This document shows positions 32,819 to 41,822 of a stretch of 64,000 nucleotides of DNA, piece after piece (positions within the stretch are counted from its first letter, which is position 1; each line of letters opens with the position of its first letter). The notes below the pieces were generated by a model. The model had not been told where the DNA came from and searched no databases. It worked only from the letters and a program-made list of their open reading frames with translations. The position numbers and the translations under genes are program-made. The DNA comes from Victivallis vadensis (GTDB lineage Bacteria; Verrucomicrobiota; Lentisphaeria; Victivallales; Victivallaceae), in contig NZ_QEKH01000030.1 of the NCBI RefSeq assembly GCF_003096415.1, forward strand, positions 1 through 64,000, given 5' to 3'.

Positions 32819-34171
32819 TTATTTGAGTTCATCCTGCGCGACGGCGCAGAGCTTTTCGATCCAGGCCGGCACGTCGGCGGGATTTTCGGCTTCGACCAGA
32901 ATGCGCATCTTGTTCTCGGTGCCGGAGTAACGCACAATGGTGCGGCCGGAGTCGCCGAGCGCGGCCTTGCATTCGGCGATCGCCGCCGGCAGCTTTTCCA
33001 GCTGGTCGAGCGGCACCTTGCGGCCGATCGGGAAGGAGCGGATCTCCTGCGGAAACACCGACATGAAGCCCGCCAGCTCCGCCAGCGGTTTGCCGGTGCG
33101 TTCCATCAGCTGCAGCACGTGCAGCGCGGAGATGATCCCGTCGCCGGTGGTCGCGTAGTCCATGAAGATGATGTGGCCGGACTGTTCGCCGCCGACGTTG
33201 AATCCCTTTTCGCGCATCCGTTCGATCACGTAACGGTCGCCGACGTCGGTGACTTCGACGCTGATGCCGTTCTCCTTCATCGCGCGGTGCAGCCCGAGGT
33301 TGCTCATGCCGGTGACCACGACGGTATCGGCGGCGAGGCGGCCGCGCTTTTTGAGGTCGAGCGCGATCATGCCGATGATCCGGTCTCCGTTGACTTCGAC
33401 GCCGTCGGAGTCGCAGAAGATCACCCGGTCGGCGTCGCCGTCGAGCGCGATGCCGCAGTCGGCCTTGTGCTCAAGCACCAGCTTGCTGATGTTCTCCGGA
33501 TGGGTCGCGCCGCAGTCGTCATTGATGTTCAGCCCGTCGGGACGGACGGCGGTTTCGATCACTTCGGCGCCGAGTTCGCGGAAGATCAACGGGGCGATCG
33601 AATAAGCGCCGCCGTTGGCGCAGTCGAGCACGATCTTCAATCCGCGCAGACTCAGGTTCCTGATCGAACTTTTCGCAAATTCGATGTAGCGGCCGCGGGC
33701 GTCGTCGATCCGGTAGGCCTTGCCGATCCGGTCGCAGGGCACATGCCGCTCCCTGAGCTCAGGATCAAGGATGTGCTTTTCGATCTCAAGTTCGACGTCG
33801 TCCGGCAGCTTGAAGCCGTCGGCGGCGAAAATCTTGATCCCGTTGTCGCAGGCCGGATTGTGGCTGGCGGTGATCATGATGCCGCAGGCGGCCCCCATCG
33901 ATTTGGTCAGGTGGGCGACCGCCGGAGTCGGCATCGGCCCGACCGAAAGCACATCCATGCCCATGCCGGTCAGCCCGGCGGTCAGCGCATTTTCAAGCAT
34001 ATAACCGGAAATGCGCGTATCCTTGCCGAGCACGACCCGCTTGCGGCCGTCGTTGCCGCCCGCTCCGAGCACCAGCGCGGTGGCCTTGCCGACCAGCAGC
34101 GCGAGCTCCGGGGTAATCGGATAAACATTCGCCTTGCCGCGGATGCCATCGGTTCCAAACAGTTTTTTCAT
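32819..34171 (-). CDS. glmM: Phosphoglucosamine mutase
   Basis: The 450-residue enzyme converts glucosamine-6-phosphate to glucosamine-1-phosphate for peptidoglycan and LPS precursors. It starts KKLFGTDGIRGKAN, has the phosphoserine loop ITASHNPACDNG, the Mg-binding ALDGDADR and the C-terminal phosphate site VRYSGTENKMRILVE. The start at 34171 follows GAGGAGTCAGAACATC. It follows holB by 30 bp in a leftward operon tmk-holB-glmM-acetyltransferase. Confidence 0.95.
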   Translation of the reverse strand: MKKLFGTDGIRGKANVYPITPELALLVGKATALVLGAGGNDGRKRVVLGKDTRISGYMLENALTAGLTGMGMDVLSVGPMPTPAVAHLTKSMGAACGIMITASHNPACDNGIKIFAADGFKLPDDVELEIEKHILDPELRERHVPCDRIGKAYRIDDARGRYIEFAKSSIRNLSLRGLKIVLDCANGGAYSIAPLIFRELGAEVIETAVRPDGLNINDDCGATHPENISKLVLEHKADCGIALDGDADRVIFCDSDGVEVNGDRIIGMIALDLKKRGRLAADTVVVTGMSNLGLHRAMKENGISVEVTDVGDRYVIERMREKGFNVGGEQSGHIIFMDYATTGDGIISALHVLQLMERTGKPLAELAGFMSVFPQEIRSFPIGRKVPLDQLEKLPAAIAECKAALGDSGRTIVRYSGTENKMRILVEAENPADVPAWIEKLCAVAQDELK

Positions 34172-34201
34172 GATGTTCTGACTCCTCAATTGCTGTGGTG
34201 A

Positions 34202-35263
34202 TTACTGTCTCTTTGTCGCGAGATTGACCGCGAAGGTCCGCAATGCGAGCTCTTCGTTGACGTTGAAGCGGAGGGTGAACAGCAGTTCCTCCGCTTCGCG
34301 CAGCGCGACCGCACCGCGTGCCGGGGCGATTTTTTCCGGCAGGTCGATGCCTGCAAAAATTTCAGGGTTGGCCAGCTGATCGAACCGGATCCCCTCCGAA
34401 AGCTGGAAAACCTGCTGGCAGAAGGTCTGGATCGCGGTCAGGAACTGGCCCCGCTCTTTCATGTAAGCTCCGGCGGCGGCGTCCGCGGCCTGCTGCTCGA
34501 CCCGCTTGACCAGCGCCGGGTCTCCGGTCTGGGCGGCGGCGGTCAGCCGGGCGGTCCACTCCCCGGCGGTCCGCCCGCCGGCGTCGCTGTTGAGGCCGGA
34601 GGCGACCTGGATCAGCTGCGCGGCCCCGGCTTCGGCTTTGGCGAGGTCGCCGCGCGCCTCGAAAAACAGCGCCCCGAGCGCCGCGAACACCTGCTCCTTG
34701 CCCGCGAAATCGAATTCGCAGCGGTTGGTCAGCAGCGAAATTTGCTGGCAGCGGCTGCGGGTGGTCGGCAGCAGCGAAGCCGGGTTGCCGGTGGTCAGGA
34801 TCAGCAGAGTCTCCGGCGGCGGCTCCTCCAGCGTTTTGAGCAGCGCGTTCTGGGATTCGTCGTTCATCCGGTCGGCGTCGTAGATCACGCCGACCTTGCG
34901 GTTAGCGCCGCCGGTGCTGGTCAGATGGAACTGCTCCTCGAAATAGCGCAGCGTATTCGGCTCCGGCTTGCCCCGTTCACCGATCTTGATGAAGTACATC
35001 TTTCCGACCGGGCTGAGCGTGTAAAATTCGGAATAGGTCCCCTGCTCCAACTGGCGGCAGACCCGGCAGACCGTGCAGGGGCGCCCTTCCCGGCTGTCGG
35101 GACACGCCGCGATCTGCGCCAGCACGACCGCGAACTCCCGGCGGGCGCGCTCCGTATCGGCGTGAACCAGAAAGGCGTGGGCGAGGCGGTGATGCTTCCG
35201 GGCGTTTTCGAGATGGCTGACCAGCGCGGGGTAGTTGGAGGCGTAATTATCGTATAAGCTCAT
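34202..35263 (-). CDS. holB: DNA polymerase III delta' subunit
   Basis: The 353-residue protein is a clamp-loader subunit. The zinc module C-x8-C-x2-C-x2-C (CPDSREGRPCTVCRVC) is present, as is the sensor segment DADRMNDESQNALLKTLEEPP. The P-loop is degenerate, as usual for delta'. It overlaps tmk by 17 bp, a classic tmk-holB arrangement. Confidence 0.9.
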   Translation of the reverse strand: MSLYDNYASNYPALVSHLENARKHHRLAHAFLVHADTERARREFAVVLAQIAACPDSREGRPCTVCRVCRQLEQGTYSEFYTLSPVGKMYFIKIGERGKPEPNTLRYFEEQFHLTSTGGANRKVGVIYDADRMNDESQNALLKTLEEPPPETLLILTTGNPASLLPTTRSRCQQISLLTNRCEFDFAGKEQVFAALGALFFEARGDLAKAEAGAAQLIQVASGLNSDAGGRTAGEWTARLTAAAQTGDPALVKRVEQQAADAAAGAYMKERGQFLTAIQTFCQQVFQLSEGIRFDQLANPEIFAGIDLPEKIAPARGAVALREAEELLFTLRFNVNEELALRTFAVNLATKRQ

Positions 35264-35906
35264 CGACCAGTTTCCTGACTTCGGTCTGAATTTCCTGTGC
35301 GGGGCGGTCGGCGGCGACCACCCGGACCCGTTCCGGCTCCCGCGCCGCGATCGTCAAATAACTTTCCCTGACCTGCCGGTGAAATTCGAGTTTTTCCTCT
35401 TCAAAGCGGTCGTGCTCGCCCTGCGTTTCGGTGCGGGTGCGGGTGCGGGCAAAGCCCGCCTCCGGCGTCAGGTCGAAGAGCAGCGTCAGGTCGGGCGCGC
35501 ACTCCGCGATCGCGAGATCGTTCAGCGCGTCGATCGCTTCGGCGTCGAAGCCGCGCGCCCCCCCCTGATAGGCGGTGGTCGAATCGAAATACCGGTCGCA
35601 CAGCACGATCTTCCCGGCCGCCAGCGCCGGCCGGATCACTTCGCGCACATGCTGCGAACGGGCCGCCTCGATCAGCAGCAGTTCGGTGGTGTTGTGCAGC
35701 TTCTCCTCCCCCTCAAACGCCTTGATCACGGCGCGGAGCCGTTCGGCGAGGGGGGTGCCGCCGGGCTCGCGCGTGGCGATCACTTCGAACCCTTTTTCCT
35801 CCAGGTATCCGGCAAGCAGCTTCAACTGGGTGCTCTTGCCGGCGCCCTCCGGGCCTTCAAAGGTGATCAGCCGCCCCGGATGGGTGTGTTTGAGTCGTTT
35901 CTTCAT
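35247..35906 (-). CDS. tmk: Thymidylate kinase
   Basis: The 219-residue kinase phosphorylates dTMP to dTDP. P-loop FEGPEGAGKSTQ, the DRYFDSTTAYQGG site and a LID region with Arg residues (RTRTRTETQGEHDRFEEE) are visible. The start at 35906 is chosen for an AGTGAG site upstream; the ATG at 35930 would add 8 residues and has none, but it cannot be excluded. First gene of the leftward operon with holB and glmM. Confidence 0.92.
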   Translation of the reverse strand: MKKRLKHTHPGRLITFEGPEGAGKSTQLKLLAGYLEEKGFEVIATREPGGTPLAERLRAVIKAFEGEEKLHNTTELLLIEAARSQHVREVIRPALAAGKIVLCDRYFDSTTAYQGGARGFDAEAIDALNDLAIAECAPDLTLLFDLTPEAGFARTRTRTETQGEHDRFEEEKLEFHRQVRESYLTIAAREPERVRVVAADRPAQEIQTEVRKLVDELIR

Positions 35907-35949
35907 CGTAAAATTCTCACTTTTTTCCATAAAAGAACAATACCGCCAT

Positions 35950-35978
35950 TTGCCCTAAAGTTCAACCGGTGTTATATT
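35950..35978 (+). promoter_or_regulatory. Promoter of the AICAR transformylase gene
   Basis: TTGCCC and TATATT are 17 bp apart, 53 bp upstream of the start codon. Confidence 0.45.
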
Positions 35979-36030
35979 CCTTAATACGATTTTTTCAGGT
36001 TTTTAATTCAGTAAAACGGTATAGTTCAAA

Positions 36031-37149
36031 ATGGCAAAAGAATTGACCCGCGACAGCTATCTTTCCAAACACGTCGGCGACTTCCCGGCTGAAATCACCA
36101 TCGGTTCCCGGCGGTACGTGAAGGTCGACGATCTCCGTTACGGCACCAATCCCCACCAGGCGGCAAGTTACTACAAGCCCGCGGATGAAGCGTGCGTGAT
36201 CGGCGACATGAAGATTCTGAAGAACGGCAAGAGCGGGCTTTCACAGACCAATCTCGAAGACATCTCCTATGCGCTGAACATCGTGAAGTTCTTCGACACC
36301 CCGGCCTGCGCGGTGATGAAGCATGTGAATCCCTCCGGCGCGGCCGCGGGCCGTCCCGGCGAATCGCTGAAAACGGTCTACCTCAAGGCGCGTGACGCCG
36401 ACGCCCGCGCCGCCTTCGGCAGTTCGATCGCGTTCAACAAGGAGGTCGACCAGGAGACCGCACGCGAAATCATGTCCACCTTCGTCGAATGCGTGGTCGC
36501 CCCTTCCTATGCGCCCGGCGTGCTGGAAATCTTCAACGACGGCGAAACCTACAAGCTCAACAAACATATCCGCATCATCCAGTGCGGCGACCTGTCGAAG
36601 CTGCCCCGTTTCACCGGCGAGGCGAAGGATGAACACAACACGGTCAAGGTGCTGGCCGACGGTTCGCTGGTGATCGCCCAGCCGCTGATGACCTCGATGA
36701 AAAGCGTCGCGGACCTGGTTCCGGCGGAAGCCGAAAACAAGCGGTGCGGCCGTCAGGTTTCGACCGTCGCGGCGACCGACGCGCAGAAGTTCGACCTGCT
36801 GTTCGCGTGGTACGTGAATCTGAGCGTCCGCTCCAACGGCGTGGTGATCGTGAAGGACGGGCAGACCCTCTCCGTCGGCACCGGCGAGCAGGACCGGGTC
36901 GGCGCGATCGAACAGGCGATCGCGAAGTTCAAGCAGAAGTACAGCGGCGAAGGCACGCTGCAGGATTCGGTGATGGCCAGCGACGGTTTCTTTCCGTTTG
37001 AGGACGGAGTCGAAACCGCCGCCGCAGCCGGAGTCACCGCGATCATCGCCCCCTCCGGCTCACTGCGCGACGCGGATGTGATCAAGCGCGCCAATGAGCT
37101 CGGCGTGGCGTTGTTCCATGCTCCCGAGCGGATTTTTTCGCATCATTGA
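36031..37149 (+). CDS. purH: Stand-alone AICAR transformylase (PurH C-terminal domain)
   Basis: The 372-residue protein corresponds only to the formyltransferase half of PurH. LRYGTNPHQ and CAVMKHVNPSGAA (the KHxNP motif) and the closing TAIIAPSGSLRDADVI and ALFHAPERIFSHH are family marks. The IMP cyclohydrolase (MGS-like) domain of normal bifunctional PurH (about 520 residues) is missing and no fragment lies nearby. It should make FAICAR from AICAR; the cyclohydrolase must be elsewhere. The next gene follows after 39 bp. Confidence 0.88.
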   Translation: MAKELTRDSYLSKHVGDFPAEITIGSRRYVKVDDLRYGTNPHQAASYYKPADEACVIGDMKILKNGKSGLSQTNLEDISYALNIVKFFDTPACAVMKHVNPSGAAAGRPGESLKTVYLKARDADARAAFGSSIAFNKEVDQETAREIMSTFVECVVAPSYAPGVLEIFNDGETYKLNKHIRIIQCGDLSKLPRFTGEAKDEHNTVKVLADGSLVIAQPLMTSMKSVADLVPAEAENKRCGRQVSTVAATDAQKFDLLFAWYVNLSVRSNGVVIVKDGQTLSVGTGEQDRVGAIEQAIAKFKQKYSGEGTLQDSVMASDGFFPFEDGVETAAAAGVTAIIAPSGSLRDADVIKRANELGVALFHAPERIFSHH

Positions 37150-37188
37150 TCTTTAAAAAAAACAACAATAATCAAGGAGCCACCGACT

Positions 37189-37884
37189 ATGGCGGACAAG
37201 AAAAAACAGCTGGATGCCGCACTTTCCCATGCGCTGATGAATGATATGGAACGCATTGAATACGGCTTCGCCACCTATTGGAAACAGATCGTGATCGCCG
37301 CAGTGGCCGTCGTGATCGTGATCGCCGCGGTATTCGGTTATTTCGCGGTCAGCCGCAACGCGGCGCGCGAGGCCGCTTTCGCGCTGGCCGACGCCGCCAC
37401 CGTCGACGAACTGAACGCCGCGCTGGATAAATACGCCGACGCTCCCGGCGTCGCCGCCGCCCGCTTCCGGCTGGCCAAGCTGCTCTCCGCCGACAAGAAG
37501 TACGACGAAGCGCTGCAGGAGCTGACCGCCGTGAAAGCGGCCAAACCGGGCGAACCGCTCCTCGGCATGGCGATGCTCTCAATGGCCTACATTCAGGAGC
37601 TGAAAGGCAGCTATGAGGCCGCGGCGGCCGAATTTGAAGCGATCGGCGCACTTCCGGAGGTTTCCGCCGGTGTCCGCGCCGAAGCCTGCACCAATGCCGG
37701 ACGGCTCTACCTCCAGCTCAAGGAGCTGAACAAAGCCGCCGCCGCGCTGAAGCGGGCGGATATTCCCGACCTGCGTTCCACCACCGCCGCGGCCTGGAGC
37801 ATGGACGCCAAGTCGCTGCTGGTCGCCCTCGAAAGCGGCGAATACGGCCCCTATAAGCCCGAAACGGCTCCGGTCAAGCTGTAA
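37189..37884 (+). CDS. Single-span membrane protein with TPR domain (YfgM-like)
   Basis: The 231-residue protein has a short cytoplasmic start, one membrane helix (about 31-53, IVIAAVAVVIVIAAVFGYFAV) and an Ala-rich helical repeat domain outside (about 60-215; AAARFRLAKLLSADKKYDEALQEL is a TPR unit). This is the layout of YfgM, an ancillary SecYEG/chaperone partner. The ribosome site AAGGAGCC is strong. It precedes a TrmH gene by 4 bp. Confidence 0.75.
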   Translation: MADKKKQLDAALSHALMNDMERIEYGFATYWKQIVIAAVAVVIVIAAVFGYFAVSRNAAREAAFALADAATVDELNAALDKYADAPGVAAARFRLAKLLSADKKYDEALQELTAVKAAKPGEPLLGMAMLSMAYIQELKGSYEAAAAEFEAIGALPEVSAGVRAEACTNAGRLYLQLKELNKAAAALKRADIPDLRSTTAAAWSMDAKSLLVALESGEYGPYKPETAPVKL

Positions 37885-37888
37885 CACA

Positions 37889-38650
37889 ATGGAACTCACC
37901 CGGAAACTCGAAACGCTGCTCCGGTCGCTGTACACGCGACACGGACGGCGCAAATCCGGGTACTGTGTCTGCGAAGGCGTGCGGGCCGTCGGTGAACTTT
38001 TCGCGCGCCGCCCGGAGCTGGTGCGCTTCACGGTCGCCACGGAACGCGGCCTCGCGGAGTACGGTCCCGTCTCCGGCGCTCTCTATTCGCTCAGCGAATC
38101 CCGCTTCGCGGAGTTCGCCGGGACCGTCAACTCACAGGGAATCCTCGCCGTCGCCGCGATCCCCGCTCCGCCCGGAGAAGAAACACCTCCCGAAGTCCCG
38201 TTCATTTTCGCGCTCGACGGCCTCGGCGATCCCGGCAACTTCGGAACCGTCTGCCGCACCCTGCGTTCCACCGGCCTCGATGAACTCTGGTACACCAAAG
38301 GCTCCATCGATCCCTACGGCGACAAGGCGATCCGCTCCGGCCTCGGCGTCCAGTTCGCGCTGAAGCTCCGCTGCTTCGAAAACCTCGAAACACTCCGCGC
38401 CGCCGCCGCAAGATTCGGTTACGATAAAGTTTTCCTGACGGACCCGCATCAGGGCGAAAGCTGCTTCACCGCTCCCGACCTTTTCCAGCGCAGCGTCGTC
38501 GTGATCGGAGGCGAAGCCAACGGCGTCAACGATCTTGCCGCCGCCCGGCGCGTCACCATCCCGATGCCCGGCAACTACGAATCGCTGAACGCAGCCCAGG
38601 CCGCCACCGTCTTTCTCTTTGAATACGTCCGCCGCCTCACTACCGCATAG
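37889..38650 (+). CDS. TrmH/SpoU-family RNA 2'-O-methyltransferase
   Basis: The 253-residue SPOUT enzyme has the three motifs: ALDGLGDPGNFGTVCRT, VVVIGGEANGVND and IPMPGNYESLNAAQAATVFLFEY. It transfers methyl from SAM to a ribose 2'-OH in rRNA or tRNA. The N-terminal region (about 1-95) matches the substrate-binding domain of RlmB-like enzymes. The target is not visible. It ends at repeat R. Confidence 0.88.
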   Translation: MELTRKLETLLRSLYTRHGRRKSGYCVCEGVRAVGELFARRPELVRFTVATERGLAEYGPVSGALYSLSESRFAEFAGTVNSQGILAVAAIPAPPGEETPPEVPFIFALDGLGDPGNFGTVCRTLRSTGLDELWYTKGSIDPYGDKAIRSGLGVQFALKLRCFENLETLRAAAARFGYDKVFLTDPHQGESCFTAPDLFQRSVVVIGGEANGVNDLAAARRVTIPMPGNYESLNAAQAATVFLFEYVRRLTTA

Positions 38651-38660
38651 GCGGAACTTT

Positions 38661-38766
38661 GCCTCCGGCGGCCGGGGGCGCTTCGCCCCCCGGTCCCCCA
38701 GACCGGCAAGGTGCCGGTGCCGGGTACGGTTTTGAATTTTTACACAGTAAAAATTCAAAACCGGGG
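38661..38766 (+). repeat. Repeat R, copy 4
   Basis: Copy 11 bp after the methyltransferase stop. The A/T stem is shorter, GGTTTTGAATTTTTAC/GTAAAAATTCAAAACC, with paired changes at several positions. It faces copy 5, 173 bp away. Confidence 0.85.
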
Positions 38767-38938
38767 TATTTAAAAGACGGGGATAGCAATGCAATAAGGT
38801 CGTCAGGTGATCTTGGAATGCGGAAGTCCGAAAGGTTTGTCCGGCAAAGCCGGATAAGTTTCAGCTCCGCTTTCCAATTACACATGACATTTAATAAAAC
38901 AACGGTTTAAAATTGTTAACGACAATAAAATAAAGATG
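38767..38938. other. AT-rich spacer between two facing R repeats
   Basis: About 172 bp with no reading frame, promoter or terminator I can support. It contains a short stem-loop CCGGC-AAA-GCCGG. The two flanking R copies point at it. Confidence 0.5.
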
Positions 38939-39045
38939 CCCGGTTTTAAGATTTTTGCTATGCAAAAATCTTAAAACCGTACCCGGCGCCGGCACCTTGC
39001 CGGTCTGATGGTCCGGGGGGCGAAACGCCCCCGGCCGCCGGAGGC
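38939..39045 (-). repeat. Repeat R, copy 5 (reverse)
   Basis: Reverse copy with A/T stem GGTTTTAAG...CTTAAAACC, again a compensated change. A half-motif lies at 39056-39075, and the ribosome site of the next gene follows directly, so this copy lies in a 5' region, unlike the others. Confidence 0.85.
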
Positions 39046-39091
39046 ACTCCCGGCAGGGGGGAGGCCGCCGGAGGCATCTTCGGAGGTAAAT

Positions 39092-40243
39092 ATGAGTATG
39101 TGGAATCAGATTTATTTGTTTGCGTTTCTCGGGGGCGTGATTCTGACGCTGGTAGATACGCCGTTGTTTCAATGGCTGGCGGAAAAGACGGATTTCATGG
39201 ACCGGCCGCAGGCGAACCACAAGGGACACCGGAAGGCGACGCCGCTGCTGGGCGGCGCGGCGATGTTCACGGCGTGGATTCTCTGCCTGACGGCGGGGGT
39301 GACGGCGGCGACTTCGGGATGGGTGCCTTATTTTTCGGAGGTGCTGTCCGAACACCTCGCGGGGATGCAGGCGGTTTCGCGGCCGCTGCTGTTCATTGCG
39401 CTCGGTGCGTTCCTGTCGGTGATGCTCGGGCTGATCGACGACAAATGGGCGCTGACGGCGGCGCAGAAGTTCGGGGGGCAGTTCGTGATCGCGCTGATCG
39501 CGGTATGGTTGGGCGGCGTGCGGATCAACGTGTTCATCGACAACAACTGGATCACGGGGGCGCTGACCGTTTTCTGGATCATGCTGCTGATGAATTCGAT
39601 CAATTTCTTCGACAATATGGACGGTCTCGCGGTCGGAACCGTGACGATCGCGATGGGCTTCTTCACGATTCTGGCAGCCCTGAACCATCAGTTCTTCATC
39701 GCGGCGCTGGCGGCGCTGACCTGTGGTGTGGGAGCCGGTTTCTGGTTCTACAACTTCAATCCGGCGACGATCTTCATGGGGGATTCCGGAAGTCACTTTC
39801 TCGGTTATATGGCGGCGGTGATTTCGGCGGGGATCACCTATTTCGGCATTGATTTTTCACATTCGCGTTTCCCGATTCTGCTGCCGCTGTTCATTCTGGC
39901 GCTGCCGCTTTTCGACACCGCGATGGTGGTGCTGATCCGCACCAGAAACCGCAAGCCCTTCTGGATCGGCGACCACAACCACATTTCGCACCGGTTTGTG
40001 CGGATGGGGCTCTCCCGCAAGCAGGCGGTGATGCTGGTGCATCTGATGGCGCTCTGTATCGGGCTCGGCATTCTGCCGGTATTCTGGGGCGACTTCCGGA
40101 CGGCGGCGATTCTGGTGGCGCAGGCGTTCCTGCTGCTGCTGATCATCACGATCCTGCAATTCACGCTGTCCGACCGGCAGGACACCCGCGAACAGCCCCT
40201 GCCCCCGCCGGAGACACCCGGCGGCAAAGAACGGCGCAAGTAG
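39092..40243 (+). CDS. WecA/MraY-family phosphoglycosyl transferase
   Basis: The 383-residue polytopic enzyme has about ten membrane segments and family loops MLGLIDDKWAL, NSINFFDNMDGLAVG (NxxNxxDGxDGL-like), IFMGDSGSHFLGY and the HIP-type loop IGDHNHISHRFVRMGLS. It should move a sugar-1-phosphate onto undecaprenyl phosphate for a cell-surface polymer. HNHISHR and the length favour WecA/TagO over MraY. GGAGGTAAAT precedes the ATG. It is a single gene. Confidence 0.88.
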   Translation: MSMWNQIYLFAFLGGVILTLVDTPLFQWLAEKTDFMDRPQANHKGHRKATPLLGGAAMFTAWILCLTAGVTAATSGWVPYFSEVLSEHLAGMQAVSRPLLFIALGAFLSVMLGLIDDKWALTAAQKFGGQFVIALIAVWLGGVRINVFIDNNWITGALTVFWIMLLMNSINFFDNMDGLAVGTVTIAMGFFTILAALNHQFFIAALAALTCGVGAGFWFYNFNPATIFMGDSGSHFLGYMAAVISAGITYFGIDFSHSRFPILLPLFILALPLFDTAMVVLIRTRNRKPFWIGDHNHISHRFVRMGLSRKQAVMLVHLMALCIGLGILPVFWGDFRTAAILVAQAFLLLLIITILQFTLSDRQDTREQPLPPPETPGGKERRK

Positions 40244-40278
40244 CAAATCCCGGTTTGGAAACCTGCACACGGCGTGAG

Positions 40279-41664
40279 TTATTGGAGCCAACGCCGGTAA
40301 AAGCCGATTGCGAAGAGGCCGAAGATCAGCAGCGGAATGATCCAGCAGACGTAGACGCGCACCCAGCCGGGGAATTTGACGCCGTGGCCGGAGTTGGCTT
40401 CGGCGATGAAGTTTTTCCAGCCCCACCCCGCGGCGATGAAGAGCACGATGTAGAGCGAACCGAGCGGCAGCAGGTTGTCGCTGACGATGTAGTCTTCGAG
40501 ATCGAGGATGGTGCTGCCCTTGCCGAGCGGTTCGATCCACTTGAGCAGGTTGTAACCGAGCGCGCAGGGCAGCGACAGCACTCCGATGCCGACGCCGTTG
40601 AGCAATACGGCTTTGCGGCGCGACAGACGCCATTCGTCGATCATGAAGGCGATCAGGTTTTCAAACACCGCGATCACGGTGGTCAGCGCCGCCGAGCTGA
40701 GGAACAGGAAGAACAGCACGCCCCACCAGCGTCCGCCGGGCATGTGGTTGAACACGTTCGGCAGCGAGATGAAAACCAGCCCCGGCCCGGAACCGGCGTC
40801 CACTCCGTAGCTGAAACAGGCGGGAAAAATGATCACGCCGGCCAGAATCGCCACGATGGTGTCCAGCGCGATGATCACGAGCGATTCCTTGGCGAGCGAA
40901 TGGTCGCGGTCGATGTAGCTGCCGAAGATCGCGATGCTGCCGACGCCGAGACTCAATGTGAAAAAAGCCTGCCCGAGCGCGGCGACGATGATATTGAACA
41001 AGCCGACGGTTTCCAGCGGCTCCAGCGACGGCTTCAGATAGAAGCTCAGACCGGCGGAGGCGCCGGGCAGCGTGCAGCTGCGGATGCAGAGGCCGAGCAG
41101 CAGCAGGAACAATCCGGCCATCATCAGCTTGGTGATCCGCTCCACTCCCTTCTGCAGTCCGAGGTAGCAGGTGACCGAACCGATCAGAACGGTCAGCAGC
41201 ATATATCCGACATTGCGTCCCGGAGAGGCGAGAAAACCGTTGAAATAACCGATAATTTCCTTCTCATTCCCCAAAGCGGCCACCGAACCGTTCAGGTAGT
41301 TGACCGCATAGGCGATCATCCAGCCGGTCACGGTGGTGTAGAAGATCATCAGGAAAGCGCTGCCGGTGAAGAACACCGCACCCGGCCAGTGCCACTTGAA
41401 GGAACTTCCCTTCGGCAGGGTCTTGTAGGCGCCATAGAGATTGCGCCTGCTGGCGCGGCCGAGCGAAAGCTCCATCACCATCACGGGAAAGCCGAGCATG
41501 AACAGGAAAACCAGATAGATCAGTACGAAAAGCGCGCCGCCGTTCTGGCCGGTCACGAAAGGAAAACGCCAGATGTTGCCGAGACCGATCGCGCATCCCG
41601 CGGTCAACAGGATGAAGCCGAGCCGGGAACCCAGTGTTTCCCGCGAGGAACCGTTATCGCCCAT
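40279..41664 (-). CDS. Neurotransmitter:sodium symporter (NSS) family transporter
   Basis: The 461-residue transporter has about 11-12 membrane segments and the NSS hallmark in the unwound first helix, AIGLGNIWRFPFVTGQNGG. Bacterial relatives such as LeuT, TnaT and MhsT import amino acids with sodium. Start at 41664 (MGDNGSSRE) because the charged N-terminus and first helix fit the family; the longer frame covers intergenic sequence. The substrate is probably an amino acid. Confidence 0.9.
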   Translation of the reverse strand: MGDNGSSRETLGSRLGFILLTAGCAIGLGNIWRFPFVTGQNGGALFVLIYLVFLFMLGFPVMVMELSLGRASRRNLYGAYKTLPKGSSFKWHWPGAVFFTGSAFLMIFYTTVTGWMIAYAVNYLNGSVAALGNEKEIIGYFNGFLASPGRNVGYMLLTVLIGSVTCYLGLQKGVERITKLMMAGLFLLLLGLCIRSCTLPGASAGLSFYLKPSLEPLETVGLFNIIVAALGQAFFTLSLGVGSIAIFGSYIDRDHSLAKESLVIIALDTIVAILAGVIIFPACFSYGVDAGSGPGLVFISLPNVFNHMPGGRWWGVLFFLFLSSAALTTVIAVFENLIAFMIDEWRLSRRKAVLLNGVGIGVLSLPCALGYNLLKWIEPLGKGSTILDLEDYIVSDNLLPLGSLYIVLFIAAGWGWKNFIAEANSGHGVKFPGWVRVYVCWIIPLLIFGLFAIGFYRRWLQ

Positions 41665-41822
41665 GATGTATCTTTCATAACTGTGATTGAAATTCATGCA
41701 AAAACAGAAAATACACCGGAACCGCGTTTTCGTCAAGGCGGTGATAAAAAAACCGAAGCGGAAAACGCTCACTTCAGAAGTAAGCCCTTCCGCTCCGGCT
41801 CGATCGTATGGAGGCGGGTGCG

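Noticed and set aside
24507-39045. R repeats as a CRISPR array or as protein-coding
   Set aside because: Copies are kilobases apart, in both orientations and without spacers. Open frames through them (Pro/Gly-rich, with PPGPPDRQGAG) recur only because the DNA repeats, and they read through hairpins into unrelated sequence.
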